Origin: Burkholderia ubonensis subsp. mesacidophila
GTDB lineage: Bacteria; Pseudomonadota; Gammaproteobacteria; Burkholderiales; Burkholderiaceae
NCBI RefSeq assembly: GCF_002097715.1
Contig: NZ_CP020738.1
Location: forward strand, 1,736,001 to 1,800,000
Direction of reading: 5' to 3'
DNA: 64,000 bases
This document shows, in pieces, positions 17,596-25,831 of the stretch; position 1 is the first letter of the stretch; each line of letters starts with the position of its first letter. The position numbers were made by a program, and so were the translations under genes. The notes beneath the pieces were generated by a model. It was not told where the DNA came from and did not search any database. It saw only the letters and a program-made list of their open reading frames with translations.

Positions 17596-19227
17596 TCATG
17601 CGGCAACCGCACGCCACGCGCCGCGCGCGCCGGCCGCATGCGGATAGCCGCTCGACTGCGCCCGCTCGCCGCCCGGCATCCGGAACGCGGCAACCGTCTC
17701 GCTCAGCTCGTGCCCCTGCGCCTCGAGCGACTTCGACGCCGCCGCAGCCTGCTCGACGAGCGCCGCGTTCTGCTGCGTCGTCTGATCCATCTGCGTAATC
17801 GTCACGTTGACCTGCTCGATCCCGCGGCTCTGCTCGGCGGACGCCGCCGCGATCTCGCCCATGATGTCGGTCACGCGCGCCACTGCCTGCGTGACGTCGA
17901 GCATCGTCCTGCCGGCCTCGCCCGCGAGCGTCGAACCATCGCGAATCGTCTGCACCGACGCGGTGATCAGCGCCTTGATCTCCTTCGCCGCACTCGACGA
18001 GCGCTGCGCGAGGCTGCGCACCTCGCTCGCGACGACCGCGAAGCCGCGCCCCTGTTCGCCTGCGCGCGCGGCTTCGACGGCCGCGTTCAGCGCGAGGATG
18101 TTGGTCTGGAACGCGATGCCTTCGATGATGCCGGTGATGTCCGCGATCTTCGACGAGCTGTCGCCGATCTCCGACATCGCGTCGACCACGCGCCCGACCA
18201 CGGCGCTGCCGCGCTGTGCGACGTCCGACGCATTCGCGGCGAGCGTGCTGGCCTGCTGCGCGTTTTCCGCGTTGTGGCGCACCGTCGACGTGAACTGCTC
18301 CATCGTCGCGGCCGTTTCCTGCAGCGACGCGGCTTGCTCCTCGGTCCGCTGGCTCAGGTCGAGGTTGCCCGCCGCGATCTCGCCCACTGCGGTCGCGATG
18401 CTGCTCGACGAATCGCGCACGCGGCTCACGATGCCGATCAGCCGAGCGTTCATCGTATGCAGCGCGTCGAGCAGGTCGCGCGTCTCGTCGTTGCCGCGCA
18501 CGTCGATATGGCTGCCGAGATCGCCGTCGGCGACCGTGCGTGCGACGCCGACCGCCGTGACGATCGGCGTCGTGATCATGCGCGTCATCCACAACCCGCC
18601 GGCGACCGCGAGCACGATCGCGACCACGCTGATCGCCGTGAGCACGTTGCGGTCGAACGCGTAGCGGTCCGCGAATGCCTGCGCGATCATGCGTTCCCGC
18701 TCATGCGTGAAGGATGCGTACGCATTGGTGGCGCTCACGAGCTGCGCGAGCAGCGGACGGCAGTGGTCGTTCATCTCCGCGATCGCCTCGTCCTTCTTGC
18801 CGCTCTGCGCGAGGCTCACGATCTTGAGCGCGACCGGCCCGTAGCTGGATTCGATGCGCGCGATCTCGGCGACCAGCTCGCGTGCGCGCGCGGTCGTGTT
18901 GCCGGTGGTCATCATGTCCTTCAGCTTGCCGAGCCGCTCCTGCACGTCCTGGTGCGCGCGCTGCACCTCGGCAAGCTCGAGATCGAAGTCGGCCGGTTTC
19001 GTGACGAGCACGAGGTTGCGCGCCGCGATCGCGCGCCGGTCGACCGCGGTGCGAACCTGCGCGGACAAGCCGGCCCGCACGTTGACGCCGTTCATGTACC
19101 GGGAAAACTCGTCGTTGGTGTCGGACAACGCCTTGAGCGCCATGCCCGACACGATCACGACGACCGCGGCGAGCAGGCCGAAGCCGCCAAGCAGTTTTGC
19201 TTTGATGGTCATTCTGGCGATTTTCAC
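17596..19227 (-). CDS. Methyl-accepting chemotaxis protein
   Basis: A 543-residue receptor starting with GTG at 19227 (AAGGGG 7 bases ahead; an ATG five codons later is an alternative). TM1 covers about residues 10-32, followed by a four-helix-bundle periplasmic sensor to about 190 and TM2 about 190-212. A HAMP domain and the cytoplasmic signalling coiled coil come next, with the invariant hairpin tip [20 protein letters not shown] then [14 protein letters not shown]. It transmits ligand binding to CheA/CheW. No CheR-binding pentapeptide is seen at the C-terminus. The ligand cannot be inferred from the 4HB sensor. No che genes are nearby. Confidence 0.94.
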   Translation of the reverse strand: MKIARMTIKAKLLGGFGLLAAVVVIVSGMALKALSDTNDEFSRYMNGVNVRAGLSAQVRTAVDRRAIAARNLVLVTKPADFDLELAEVQRAHQDVQERLGKLKDMMTTGNTTARARELVAEIARIESSYGPVALKIVSLAQSGKKDEAIAEMNDHCRPLLAQLVSATNAYASFTHERERMIAQAFADRYAFDRNVLTAISVVAIVLAVAGGLWMTRMITTPIVTAVGVARTVADGDLGSHIDVRGNDETRDLLDALHTMNARLIGIVSRVRDSSSSIATAVGEIAAGNLDLSQRTEEQAASLQETAATMEQFTSTVRHNAENAQQASTLAANASDVAQRGSAVVGRVVDAMSEIGDSSSKIADITGIIEGIAFQTNILALNAAVEAARAGEQGRGFAVVASEVRSLAQRSSSAAKEIKALITASVQTIRDGSTLAGEAGRTMLDVTQAVARVTDIMGEIAAASAEQSRGIEQVNVTITQMDQTTQQNAALVEQAAAASKSLEAQGHELSETVAAFRMPGGERAQSSGYPHAAGARGAWRAVAA

Positions 19228-19572
19228 GGTGGGCCCCTTGGACGAATTAAGGTCGGTTGATTTATTTTTCGACCGGCAATCCGGTTCGTGCCGGCTTTAA
19301 CGGGAAGCCCGAGTAAATCTTTACCCTTCCTAAACCCTAACCTTTGCCTTTTATTCAGCGCAATCGCCCTTCTGAAAAGGCGTGCGGCGCATCAATGTGC
19401 ATCGCAAGCCATGGTCATTATCAAGGGGCTCAATCACTCATGATTCAGGCACTTTATATTCGAATAATCGCCAGGGAAATTTATGGACGATTCAATTGAT
19501 TCGTTTATTTTTAAAAATCATCAGTAAATACTTCAATATTTGTCTGAGGTTTCATGAGGGGCAGGGCCACGC
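19228..19572. other. AT-rich intergenic region upstream of the chemotaxis receptor
   Basis: About 345 bases, markedly AT-rich from 19300 to 19555. No gene with a ribosome site was found. It should contain the receptor promoter, but I could not place a convincing sigma-28 or sigma-70 element. The base composition contrasts sharply with both flanking genes. Confidence 0.45.
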
Positions 19573-19594
19573 GCCCGCGGACGCGGCCGCGGGC
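19573..19594 (-). terminator. Hairpin after the TonB receptor gene
   Basis: A perfect 8-bp stem GCCCGCGG/CCGCGGGC with a 6-base loop, just past the receptor stop. No U tract. Confidence 0.4.
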
Positions 19595-19601
19595 CGTGAC
19601 A

Positions 19602-21674
19602 TCAGAACGTCGTCCGCAAGCCGGCCATCACGCTGCGGCCGCCTTCCGGCGCGAACCCGCGCACCACCGAGCTCGCGTAGCGGATGTCCTGGTTCGTCAG
19701 GTTGTCGCCGCGCAGATACGCGAGCCAGCGCGTCGCGCCGACCCGGAACTTGTAGGTCAGCATCACGCCGAGCGACGTGTAGCCGGCAGTCGGCAGGTCG
19801 TTGTCCGGCACGCGATGCTGCGACCACGCGTGCGTGACCTGCGCGCGCGCGCCGAACGGCCCATAGCCGTAGTCGGCCGCGAGCGTCGTGCGCAGCGGCG
19901 CGATGCGCGGCAGCGGCTGGCCGGTGTCGACGTTGCGCGCATGCGTATAGTCGGCGGTCAGCTCGAGGTCGACCGTGTGGCCGCGCCGTGCGAACGCGCG
20001 CCACTTGCCGTCGAGCTCGACGCCGTAGAACTCGGCGCGCACGCCGCGGTAGACCGCTTCGGACAGCGCGCCGTCCGCGCCCGGCGCGACCGGATCGCCG
20101 TCGCTGTCGACGATGCGGCCCGTGTTGAACTCGGTCAGGTAGTTCGAGAAACGGTTGTAGAACACGCCGACGCTGCCGCGGTTCGGCCCGCTTGCGTAGC
20201 GCAGCGACAGGTCGGTCGACACCGCCTTTTCCTTTGACGCGTTCGGGTTGCCGATCAGGAACTGGCCGGTCGCGTCATGCGGGCCGTTCGAATACAGCTC
20301 GTAGAACGTCGGCGCGCGCTCGGTGTACGCGACGCTCGCCGCGACCGACCACACCGGCGTGAGCGAAAACAGCGCGCCGGCGGACACGCTGCCCGCGTTG
20401 AAGTCGCGCGGCTGCGCGCCGGCGAATTTCTCGGCGCCGGCCGGGTCGGGCTGCAGCTTCACGTGCTCGTAGCGGCCGCCGACGCTCAGCTTCAGCGCGT
20501 CCGACACCTTCCATTCCTCGAGCCCGAACAGCGCGACGCTCGTCGTGCGCGTGCTCGGCACGAGCGTTTCGTCGCCGAGCGCGGAGAACCGGTTCTGGCC
20601 GAACTGCACGCCCAGCGCGCCCTCGAACGGGCCGATCTTACGGTGGCGGGCCTCGATGCGCGCCTCGTAGCCGCGATTGCGGAACATCGTCGCGGTTTCG
20701 CCATGGTCGACTTCCTTGTGCCGGTAATCGGTGTACGCGAAATCGAACTTCAGCTGCGAGAACGGCCCGCTCAGGTTGCGCACCTCGGACGCGAGCGCGA
20801 GGCGCTCCTGGCGCATCTTCAGGCGCACGTCGTCTTCGGCGACCGAGCCGTAGTTCGACTCGTAGCCGCTGTACGAGAGGCCCGTGAAGCCGTCCGCCCA
20901 CGTGTACGACGCGCCGACCGAGCCGCCGTGCGCGCGGCCGTCGCTGTTCGGCACGCTGCCGTACGGCTGAGGCCGGTCCGGGCCGTCGAGCGCACGCTGC
21001 GCGTCGCTGCGTGCGTAGCCGGGAATCCGCAGCTTGCTCGTCTCGCGATCGAACGCGTCGACGTGGAACGCGAAGCGGCCGTTGCCGCCCTCGACCTGCG
21101 CGGCACCCGCGCGCACCGAGTTCGCACCGCCGTAGCGCGCATCGACCGCGCCCGTCACGCCTTCGATCGCGTCGCGCGGGATGCGGTTGTCTATCGTGTT
21201 GACGACGCCGCCGACCGCGTTGCCGCCGTACAGCAGCGCGGCCGGGCCGCGCACGATCTCGACGCGCTCGATCGTCAGCGGGTCCTGCGGCACTGCGTGG
21301 TCGTACGACAGCGACGACGCGTCATAGGCGGCGACGCCGTTCTGCAGCAGCCGGATCCTGTCGCCGTCCATGCCGCGGATGATCGGGCGGCCGACCATCG
21401 GCCCGTAGGTCGTCGTCGACACGCCGGGCAGGCCGTTCAGCGTCTCGCCGAGCGAATCGGCCTGGCGGCGCGTCAGCGCGTCGCCGGACAACTGGGCGGT
21501 CGGCGCGATCAACTGCGCATCGCCGAGCGGGTTCGCGGTCACGAAGATCGGCGCGAGCGGGCGATCGCCGGATTGGCCGGGCGCCGTATCGGCCTGGCCG
21601 TGGGCCACGGTGGCGAGCAGCATCAGGGAAAGCGGGGAGAGCGGGCGAAGGGGGTAACGAGGGTGGTCGCGCAT
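19602..21674 (-). CDS. znuD: TonB-dependent outer-membrane receptor, ZnuD-like
   Basis: A 690-residue outer-membrane protein. The start ATG 21674 gives a signal peptide ending near TVAHGQA. A longer upstream frame exists without coding character. The plug domain shows SGDALTRRQADSLGETLNGL and GRPIIRGMDGDRIRLLQNGV; the barrel ends in the aromatic C-terminus LRTTF. The short plug, the overall length and a His/Asp-containing region resemble Neisseria ZnuD zinc (and haem) receptors. A Zur-like box lies about 140-165 bases upstream, supporting zinc uptake and repression by zinc. The symbol is a family call, not a proven function. No znuABC genes are in the window. Confidence 0.82.
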   Translation of the reverse strand: MRDHPRYPLRPLSPLSLMLLATVAHGQADTAPGQSGDRPLAPIFVTANPLGDAQLIAPTAQLSGDALTRRQADSLGETLNGLPGVSTTTYGPMVGRPIIRGMDGDRIRLLQNGVAAYDASSLSYDHAVPQDPLTIERVEIVRGPAALLYGGNAVGGVVNTIDNRIPRDAIEGVTGAVDARYGGANSVRAGAAQVEGGNGRFAFHVDAFDRETSKLRIPGYARSDAQRALDGPDRPQPYGSVPNSDGRAHGGSVGASYTWADGFTGLSYSGYESNYGSVAEDDVRLKMRQERLALASEVRNLSGPFSQLKFDFAYTDYRHKEVDHGETATMFRNRGYEARIEARHRKIGPFEGALGVQFGQNRFSALGDETLVPSTRTTSVALFGLEEWKVSDALKLSVGGRYEHVKLQPDPAGAEKFAGAQPRDFNAGSVSAGALFSLTPVWSVAASVAYTERAPTFYELYSNGPHDATGQFLIGNPNASKEKAVSTDLSLRYASGPNRGSVGVFYNRFSNYLTEFNTGRIVDSDGDPVAPGADGALSEAVYRGVRAEFYGVELDGKWRAFARRGHTVDLELTADYTHARNVDTGQPLPRIAPLRTTLAADYGYGPFGARAQVTHAWSQHRVPDNDLPTAGYTSLGVMLTYKFRVGATRWLAYLRGDNLTNQDIRYASSVVRGFAPEGGRSVMAGLRTTF

Positions 21675-21720
21675 GGTCGATGAATCTTGTCGAAGGGGAA
21701 TCAAACGGGGACATGGCACA

Positions 21721-21738
21721 GCAACGATATATTGTTGC
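21721..21738. promoter_or_regulatory. 18-bp near-perfect palindrome close to the znuD-like start
   Basis: GCAACGATATATTGTTGC is symmetrical apart from one position per half, with an AT-rich centre, lying 47-64 bases ahead of the receptor start. It may be a second operator or a core promoter region. Confidence 0.4.
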
Positions 21739-21815
21739 ATTCGCTGCGCACAATGCCCCCGTGGAGGCATGCTCTGGGCGCACCGGCTGATCTCGGGGCG
21801 GCACACCAAGCGGTC

Positions 21816-21838
21816 AAGATGATACGTTATATCATTTC
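21816..21838 (-). promoter_or_regulatory. Zur-like operator upstream of the TonB receptor
   Basis: Read on the minus strand, the 23 bases begin GAAATGATATAACG and end TATCATCTT. This matches about 17 of the 22 defined positions of the gammaproteobacterial Zur consensus (GAAATG-TTATA-N-TATAA-CATTTC), including the outer GAAATG and the inner TATA dyad. Zinc-bound Zur would repress the receptor from here. Confidence 0.6.
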
Positions 21839-22087
21839 GATGCGACAACCCGGTGTGCTCGTCTGACCGCGCTTGATGCCACGCGACGCCGCAACGCAGG
21901 AGCGGCGGGACATGCGGACTCCTTTTTCTTGGGAAGGTTGATTGGCGACAAGTCCGCTCAGTCAACCAGCACGGCCTTAAAATCGAGATATTCCAATCTT
22001 GAAAAATGGCCCTTGAATTCCCGCCATTAGTCGATTATTGTGCTCAACGCATCATATTTTCCCGAAACTCGATATAAAGGATGGCGA

Positions 22088-22588
22088 ATGACACGACCTG
22101 GCTTCATTGCTGCATGGGCCGCTTCGCAGCGAATTTACGATCCCGAAAATCCAGGTGCCAAGGTTGCCAAAATAATCGGCGGATATGTTGAGAAGAACAT
22201 CAATAACCCCGATCCAAAACAGCGCTGGAGCAACACCTGTGCGGTGCGAATGAGCTACATCTTGAATCACGCCGGATTGACCATTCCAGCTATTCCAGGG
22301 AAAACGGTATCAGGGGCAGATAAGCGCCAATACTTCTTCCGGGTTAAAGACCTTATTGCATTTCTTGAGCAACGATGGGGCAAACCCGAAATCGTCAAAT
22401 ATCCACCGTCGGGCGGAGGGACGCTCGCCAGCAAGAAAGGCATCGTTTTGTTTGAGGTTTCCGGCTGGGACGATGCCCAGGGACATGCCACGCTGTTCGA
22501 TGGCAAAGCCTGCTACGACCACTGCTATTTCAACGAGCCAGAAGCGAGATACCGCACCGACCGTGCGAACTTTTGGAGCCTGCCGTGA
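22088..22588 (+). CDS. tae4: Type VI secretion amidase effector, Tae4 family
   Basis: A 166-residue NlpC/P60-like DL-endopeptidase that cleaves peptidoglycan peptide stems in rival bacteria after delivery by a type VI system. Family features are RPGFIAAWAASQRIYDP, SNTCAVRMSYILNHAGL with catalytic Cys51, and GWDDAQGHATLF with His133; Asp144 completes the triad. The 82-residue Cys-His spacing and the Asp 11 residues later match what I recall for Salmonella Tae4. Start ATG 22088 has AAAGG at 7 bases; the GTG at 22040 is less likely. There is no signal peptide, as expected. The immunity gene follows with a one-base overlap. Local GC is clearly lower than the surroundings. Confidence 0.93.
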   Translation: MTRPGFIAAWAASQRIYDPENPGAKVAKIIGGYVEKNINNPDPKQRWSNTCAVRMSYILNHAGLTIPAIPGKTVSGADKRQYFFRVKDLIAFLEQRWGKPEIVKYPPSGGGTLASKKGIVLFEVSGWDDAQGHATLFDGKACYDHCYFNEPEARYRTDRANFWSLP

Positions 22589-23043
22589 TGAAGCGCTCAT
22601 TTCTCGTCTTGCTGACCATGCTCGCGTTAACGGCATCCACGACGCATGCAAAGGATCAAACATTTGCTTCGCCGCAGGCGGGGGCTCGAACTTACGCGCA
22701 GAATTACAGAGACATGATTCTTGCCACGTGCATAGCGAATGCCTATAAAAACGACAAAGACGCACCGGTTGATGCCGGCAGCAGTGTAAGCGCACTGCGG
22801 GATTGGACCTCCTACGATATGGAAAAAAGTCCGGATGCAGTCAAGTCATTGGTGGATCGCTATTTGGCCCGCGATTATCACAACCCTCTGGCCGAATCGG
22901 AAATCAAGGGCATCAGATTCGACTTTCTCAAGTGCCTGGACCTGTATCACAGCAAAGAACTGGATATCCTGGTCAAGCAGCTTGTTATTAACCCGGGGCG
23001 CACTTATCGGCAAGACAATGCTTCGCCGGCAGCACGAAAGTGA
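22588..23043 (+). CDS. tai4: Type VI amidase immunity protein, Tai4 family
   Basis: A 151-residue protein with a clean signal peptide (MKRSFLVLLTMLALTASTTH then A), so it acts in the periplasm, where it would bind and block Tae4 and prevent self-intoxication. The helical body includes YAQNYRDMILATCIANAYKN and IRFDFLKCLDLYHSKELDIL with paired cysteines, as in Tai4 proteins. The start codon overlaps the tae4 stop (TGATG), giving strict co-expression. Base composition is as AT-rich as tae4, supporting transfer of the pair as a unit. Confidence 0.9.
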   Translation: MKRSFLVLLTMLALTASTTHAKDQTFASPQAGARTYAQNYRDMILATCIANAYKNDKDAPVDAGSSVSALRDWTSYDMEKSPDAVKSLVDRYLARDYHNPLAESEIKGIRFDFLKCLDLYHSKELDILVKQLVINPGRTYRQDNASPAARK

Positions 23044-23103
23044 GAATGAGCGCGCCGGCCTCGCTCGACAGACGCGTGCTGTTCGTAGAAGGCCATCGCC
23101 CGA

Positions 23104-23763
23104 CTAGTCCCGCTCGGGCGCGCCCAACGGGAAGAAGCGCCGATAGGGCCGCGCCTCGTCGACGACGCGGGCCACGGAAGGGCGGGCCAGCAGCCGCGCC
23201 CGGTACGCGGCGAGCGCGGCATGGCGCTCGGCAATCGGATGAACCCAGTCCGCATAGAACAGCGCCGGCGCGGCGGCGCAATCGGCGATCGTGAATCGCC
23301 CGCACGCGGCCCATTCCTTCACCTGCAGACGCGCGTCCAGCCAGCCGTAGCTGCGATCGAGCAGCGCATGCGCGTCGGCCACGCCGCGCGGGTCCCGTTC
23401 GTCTTCCGCACGCAACGCATCGCCGACGATCCGCTGCATCGGCGCGTTGACGTAATCGTCGAACACGTCGGCCATCATCCGCGCGTCCAGCGCCTCACGC
23501 GCGTCCTCCGGCACCATCGGCCCGCCGTCGCCGTGAAACAGGTCGAGATATTCGATCACGGCATTGCTTTGCGTGATCGCCGTATCCCCGTCGACCAGCG
23601 CCGGAAATTGCCCGGTGGGCGAGAGCGCGGCCATGCGTGCGTGGTTCTCCGGATGATCGGGATCGACCATCCGGAACGTGAAGGGCACGTCGCGCTCGTA
23701 GAGCGCGATCAGCGGCTTCCAGACGAACGACGCGAACGGGTGCCCGTAAAGTTCGACCGTCAT
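23104..23763 (-). CDS. Glutathione S-transferase
   Basis: A 219-residue protein with an N-terminal thioredoxin-like GSH-binding domain (MTVELYGHPFASFVWKPLIA, SPTGQFPALVDGDTAITQSN then AVIEYLD, containing the cis-Pro and the QSNAV motif) and a C-terminal all-helical domain (FTIADCAAAPALFYADWVHP). It conjugates glutathione to electrophiles. It is the third gene of an ArsR-AHSA1-GST operon; its ATG overlaps the AHSA1 stop by four bases. Co-regulation by the ArsR protein is likely. Substrate unknown. Confidence 0.9.
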   Translation of the reverse strand: MTVELYGHPFASFVWKPLIALYERDVPFTFRMVDPDHPENHARMAALSPTGQFPALVDGDTAITQSNAVIEYLDLFHGDGGPMVPEDAREALDARMMADVFDDYVNAPMQRIVGDALRAEDERDPRGVADAHALLDRSYGWLDARLQVKEWAACGRFTIADCAAAPALFYADWVHPIAERHAALAAYRARLLARPSVARVVDEARPYRRFFPLGAPERD

Positions 23764-24239
23764 TGGATGGCTCCCGAGGACCGAAGGGTGGTCTCGATTG
23801 CGTCGTACATGAGTCCGCTCCCGTGGCGGCGATCGGCGGTGCCGTCCTTGCCGTCCAGGAACACGATCTGCTCGGTGTAGGAGACGCGCGTCCCGTTGCC
23901 CTGCGGTTCGAGCTCCAGGCTCGACAGCGTGACCGAATGAAAGCGCCCGGAGTGATGGAGATCGTAGCTGTAGACGAGGCGCCGGGCCGGCTCGATCACG
24001 TGATAGCGGGCCTCGAACAGCGTCACCATGCCGCTTTCGTCGAAGCGGCCTTCCAGCACCTCGGCGCCGCCCACCCGAAAATCCATCGAGCGGCGCTGCA
24101 GCGTCCAGCGCTCGGTCGGGCCGGCGAACCACTGGGCCTTGAGGTCCGGATCGGACCACGCGGCGAACACCCGGTCGGGCCGGGCCGCCCACACGCGGCT
24201 CAACGTGAAGGTGCCGTGGAAAAACGGGGTTTCCTTCAT
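23760..24239 (-). CDS. SRPBCC/AHSA1-domain protein
   Basis: A 159-residue START-like (AHSA1) domain protein: FTLSRVWAARPDRVFAAWSD then PDLKAQWFAGP, MDFRVGGAEVLEGRF and LELEPQGNGTRVSYTEQIVF. These helix-grip proteins bind hydrophobic ligands in the cytoplasm. Bacterial members of this type are very often encoded directly after an ArsR regulator, as here. It overlaps both neighbours by four bases (ATGA), showing tight translational coupling. The ligand is unknown. Confidence 0.87.
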   Translation of the reverse strand: MKETPFFHGTFTLSRVWAARPDRVFAAWSDPDLKAQWFAGPTERWTLQRRSMDFRVGGAEVLEGRFDESGMVTLFEARYHVIEPARRLVYSYDLHHSGRFHSVTLSSLELEPQGNGTRVSYTEQIVFLDGKDGTADRRHGSGLMYDAIETTLRSSGAIQ

Positions 24240-24580
24240 CTTTCGTCTCCTTTGCGTTCATCGCTTTCAAGCAGTTTGCCAAGGCGATCGAAGCGGCTCT
24301 CCCAGAGGAGGCGACGCTCGCTCAGCCAGTTTTCCACGCGCTGGACCGCCTCGGCGGAGATCCGGCATTCGCGGACGCGCCCGCGCTTTTCCGTCACGAC
24401 GAGCCCGCTCGCCTCGAGCACCTGCACGTGCTGGTGGATCGCGGCGAGGGACGTGTCGTACGGCTCGGCCAGTTCGCTCACCGACGCCGGCCCGCGCGAC
24501 AGGCGCTCGAGCATCCCCCGGCGCGTCGCGTCCGCGAGCGCGTGGAAGGCTCTATCAAGTTGTTCCGAATACTCAATCAT
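24236..24580 (-). CDS. ArsR-family winged-helix repressor
   Basis: A 114-residue regulator: LDRAFHALADATRRGMLERL followed by the recognition helix region TSLAAIHQHVQVLEASGLVV and the wing TEKRGRVRECRISAEAVQRV. It lacks the ELCVCDL cysteine metal site, so it belongs to the non-metal ArsR group typical of AHSA1 operons. It is the first gene of the operon and overlaps the next by four bases. Paired CTTAAG palindromes directly upstream of its start are probable operators for autoregulation. Confidence 0.9.
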   Translation of the reverse strand: MIEYSEQLDRAFHALADATRRGMLERLSRGPASVSELAEPYDTSLAAIHQHVQVLEASGLVVTEKRGRVRECRISAEAVQRVENWLSERRLLWESRFDRLGKLLESDERKGDER

Positions 24581-24583
24581 TCG

Positions 24584-24628
24584 CTTAAGTTATGGCGCGG
24601 TCGCGCGAAAGTCAAGCGAATGCTTAAG
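24584..24628 (-). promoter_or_regulatory. Paired CTTAAG sites upstream of the ArsR operon
   Basis: GCTTAAGT occurs at 24583-24590 and again at 24622-24629. Both carry the palindromic CTTAAG core and are 39 bases apart, both within 50 bases of the arsR start codon. Likely operator/promoter elements. Confidence 0.5.
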
Positions 24629-24754
24629 TATTGTTGCGCGACCGGGTGCCGCGCCTGCGCCGCGCGCGTCTTGTCCCGTTGATGCACGTCAACCGTCCCC
24701 GATTCCGCATGCGGATACTGGGTCGCTCATTGATCCATCAGGAAGGAGCGACGC

Positions 24755-25783
24755 ATGACGCAAACCATGAAAGCCGCCGTAGTGCATGCCTTCGGCGAAC
24801 CGTTGCGCATCGAGGAGGTGCCGGTGCCGACGCCGGGCCCCGGCCAGATCCTCGTCAACATCAAGGCGTCCGGCGTCTGCCATACCGACCTGCATGCGGC
24901 CGACGGCGACTGGCCCGTCAAGCCGTCGCTGCCGTTCATTCCCGGCCATGAAGGGGTGGGCGTGGTCGCGGCGGTCGGTGCGGGCGTCACGCACGTGCGC
25001 GAGGGCGACCGGGTCGGCGTGCCGTGGCTGTACACGGCCTGCGGGCATTGCGAACACTGCTGGTCGGGCTGGGAGACGCTGTGCCACGGGCAGCAGAACA
25101 CCGGCTATTCGGTCAACGGCAGCTACGCGGAATACGTGCTCGCCGATCCGGACTACGTCGGCCACCTGCCGGCGCAGGTCGCGTTCGACGAAATCGCGCC
25201 GATCCTGTGCGCGGGCGTGACGGTCTACAAGGGGATTCGCGTCACCGATACGCGCCCCGGCCAATGGATCGCGATCTCCGGGATCGGCGGCCTCGGGCAC
25301 GTCGCCGTGCAGTATGCGCGCGCGATGGGGCTGCATGTCGCGGCGATCGACATCGCGCCGGACAAGCTCGCGCTCGCGAAACGGCTCGGCGCGGAACTGA
25401 CCGTCGATGCGTCGACCGCCGATCCGGCCGCGGTGCTCCAGAAGGAAATCGGCGGCGCGCACGGCGTGCTCGTCACCGCGGTGTCGAGAAGCGCGTTCGC
25501 GCAGGCGCTCGGGATGGTGCGGCGCGGCGGCACGGTCGCGTTGAACGGGCTGCCGCCGGGCGATTTCCCGCTGCCGATCTTCTCGACCGTGCTGAACGGC
25601 ATCACGGTGCGCGGCTCGATCGTCGGCACGCGGCGCGACCTGCAGGAATCGCTCGAGTTCGCGGCGGACGGGCTCGTGCGCGCGCACATCCACCGCGACC
25701 GGCTCGGCAACATCAACGACGTGTTCGCGAAGCTGCGCGCGGGGCAGGTCGACGGGCGCATCGTGCTGACCGACATGCACTGA
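24755..25783 (+). CDS. adhP: Zinc-dependent alcohol dehydrogenase
   Basis: A 342-residue medium-chain dehydrogenase of normal length. Catalytic zinc ligands are Cys in [10 protein letters not shown] and His-Glu in PGHEGVG; the structural zinc loop is [15 protein letters not shown]. The NAD-binding Rossmann fingerprint is [13 protein letters not shown]. It oxidises ethanol and other short primary alcohols reversibly with NAD. ATG 24755 is preceded by AGGAAGGAGCG. It is monocistronic, divergent from the ArsR operon and convergent with the ABC-permease operon. Confidence 0.94.
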   Translation: MTQTMKAAVVHAFGEPLRIEEVPVPTPGPGQILVNIKASGVCHTDLHAADGDWPVKPSLPFIPGHEGVGVVAAVGAGVTHVREGDRVGVPWLYTACGHCEHCWSGWETLCHGQQNTGYSVNGSYAEYVLADPDYVGHLPAQVAFDEIAPILCAGVTVYKGIRVTDTRPGQWIAISGIGGLGHVAVQYARAMGLHVAAIDIAPDKLALAKRLGAELTVDASTADPAAVLQKEIGGAHGVLVTAVSRSAFAQALGMVRRGGTVALNGLPPGDFPLPIFSTVLNGITVRGSIVGTRRDLQESLEFAADGLVRAHIHRDRLGNINDVFAKLRAGQVDGRIVLTDMH

Positions 25784-25795
25784 CGCCCGCGCCGC

Positions 25796-25825
25796 GCCCG
25801 CCCGGGGCAAACACCACGGGCGGGC
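25796..25825. terminator. Hairpin between adhP and the convergent export operon
   Basis: An 8-bp stem GCCCGCCC/GGGCGGGC with a 14-base loop in the 48-base gap between convergent genes. No clear U tract on either strand; possibly bidirectional. Confidence 0.4.
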
Positions 25826-25831
25826 GGTCCG

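Noticed and set aside
19382..19837. Possible small gene in the AT-rich gap next to the TonB receptor
   Set aside because: No ribosome site, and its second half is antisense to the receptor C-terminus.
20277..21683. Plus-strand frame opposite the TonB receptor
   Set aside because: Shadow frame; the minus strand shows plug and barrel motifs and upstream zinc regulation.
21966..23103. Remnant of a complete type VI secretion cluster around tae4
   Set aside because: Neither side contains tss, hcp, vgrG or PAAR-like sequences; only the effector and immunity genes are present.
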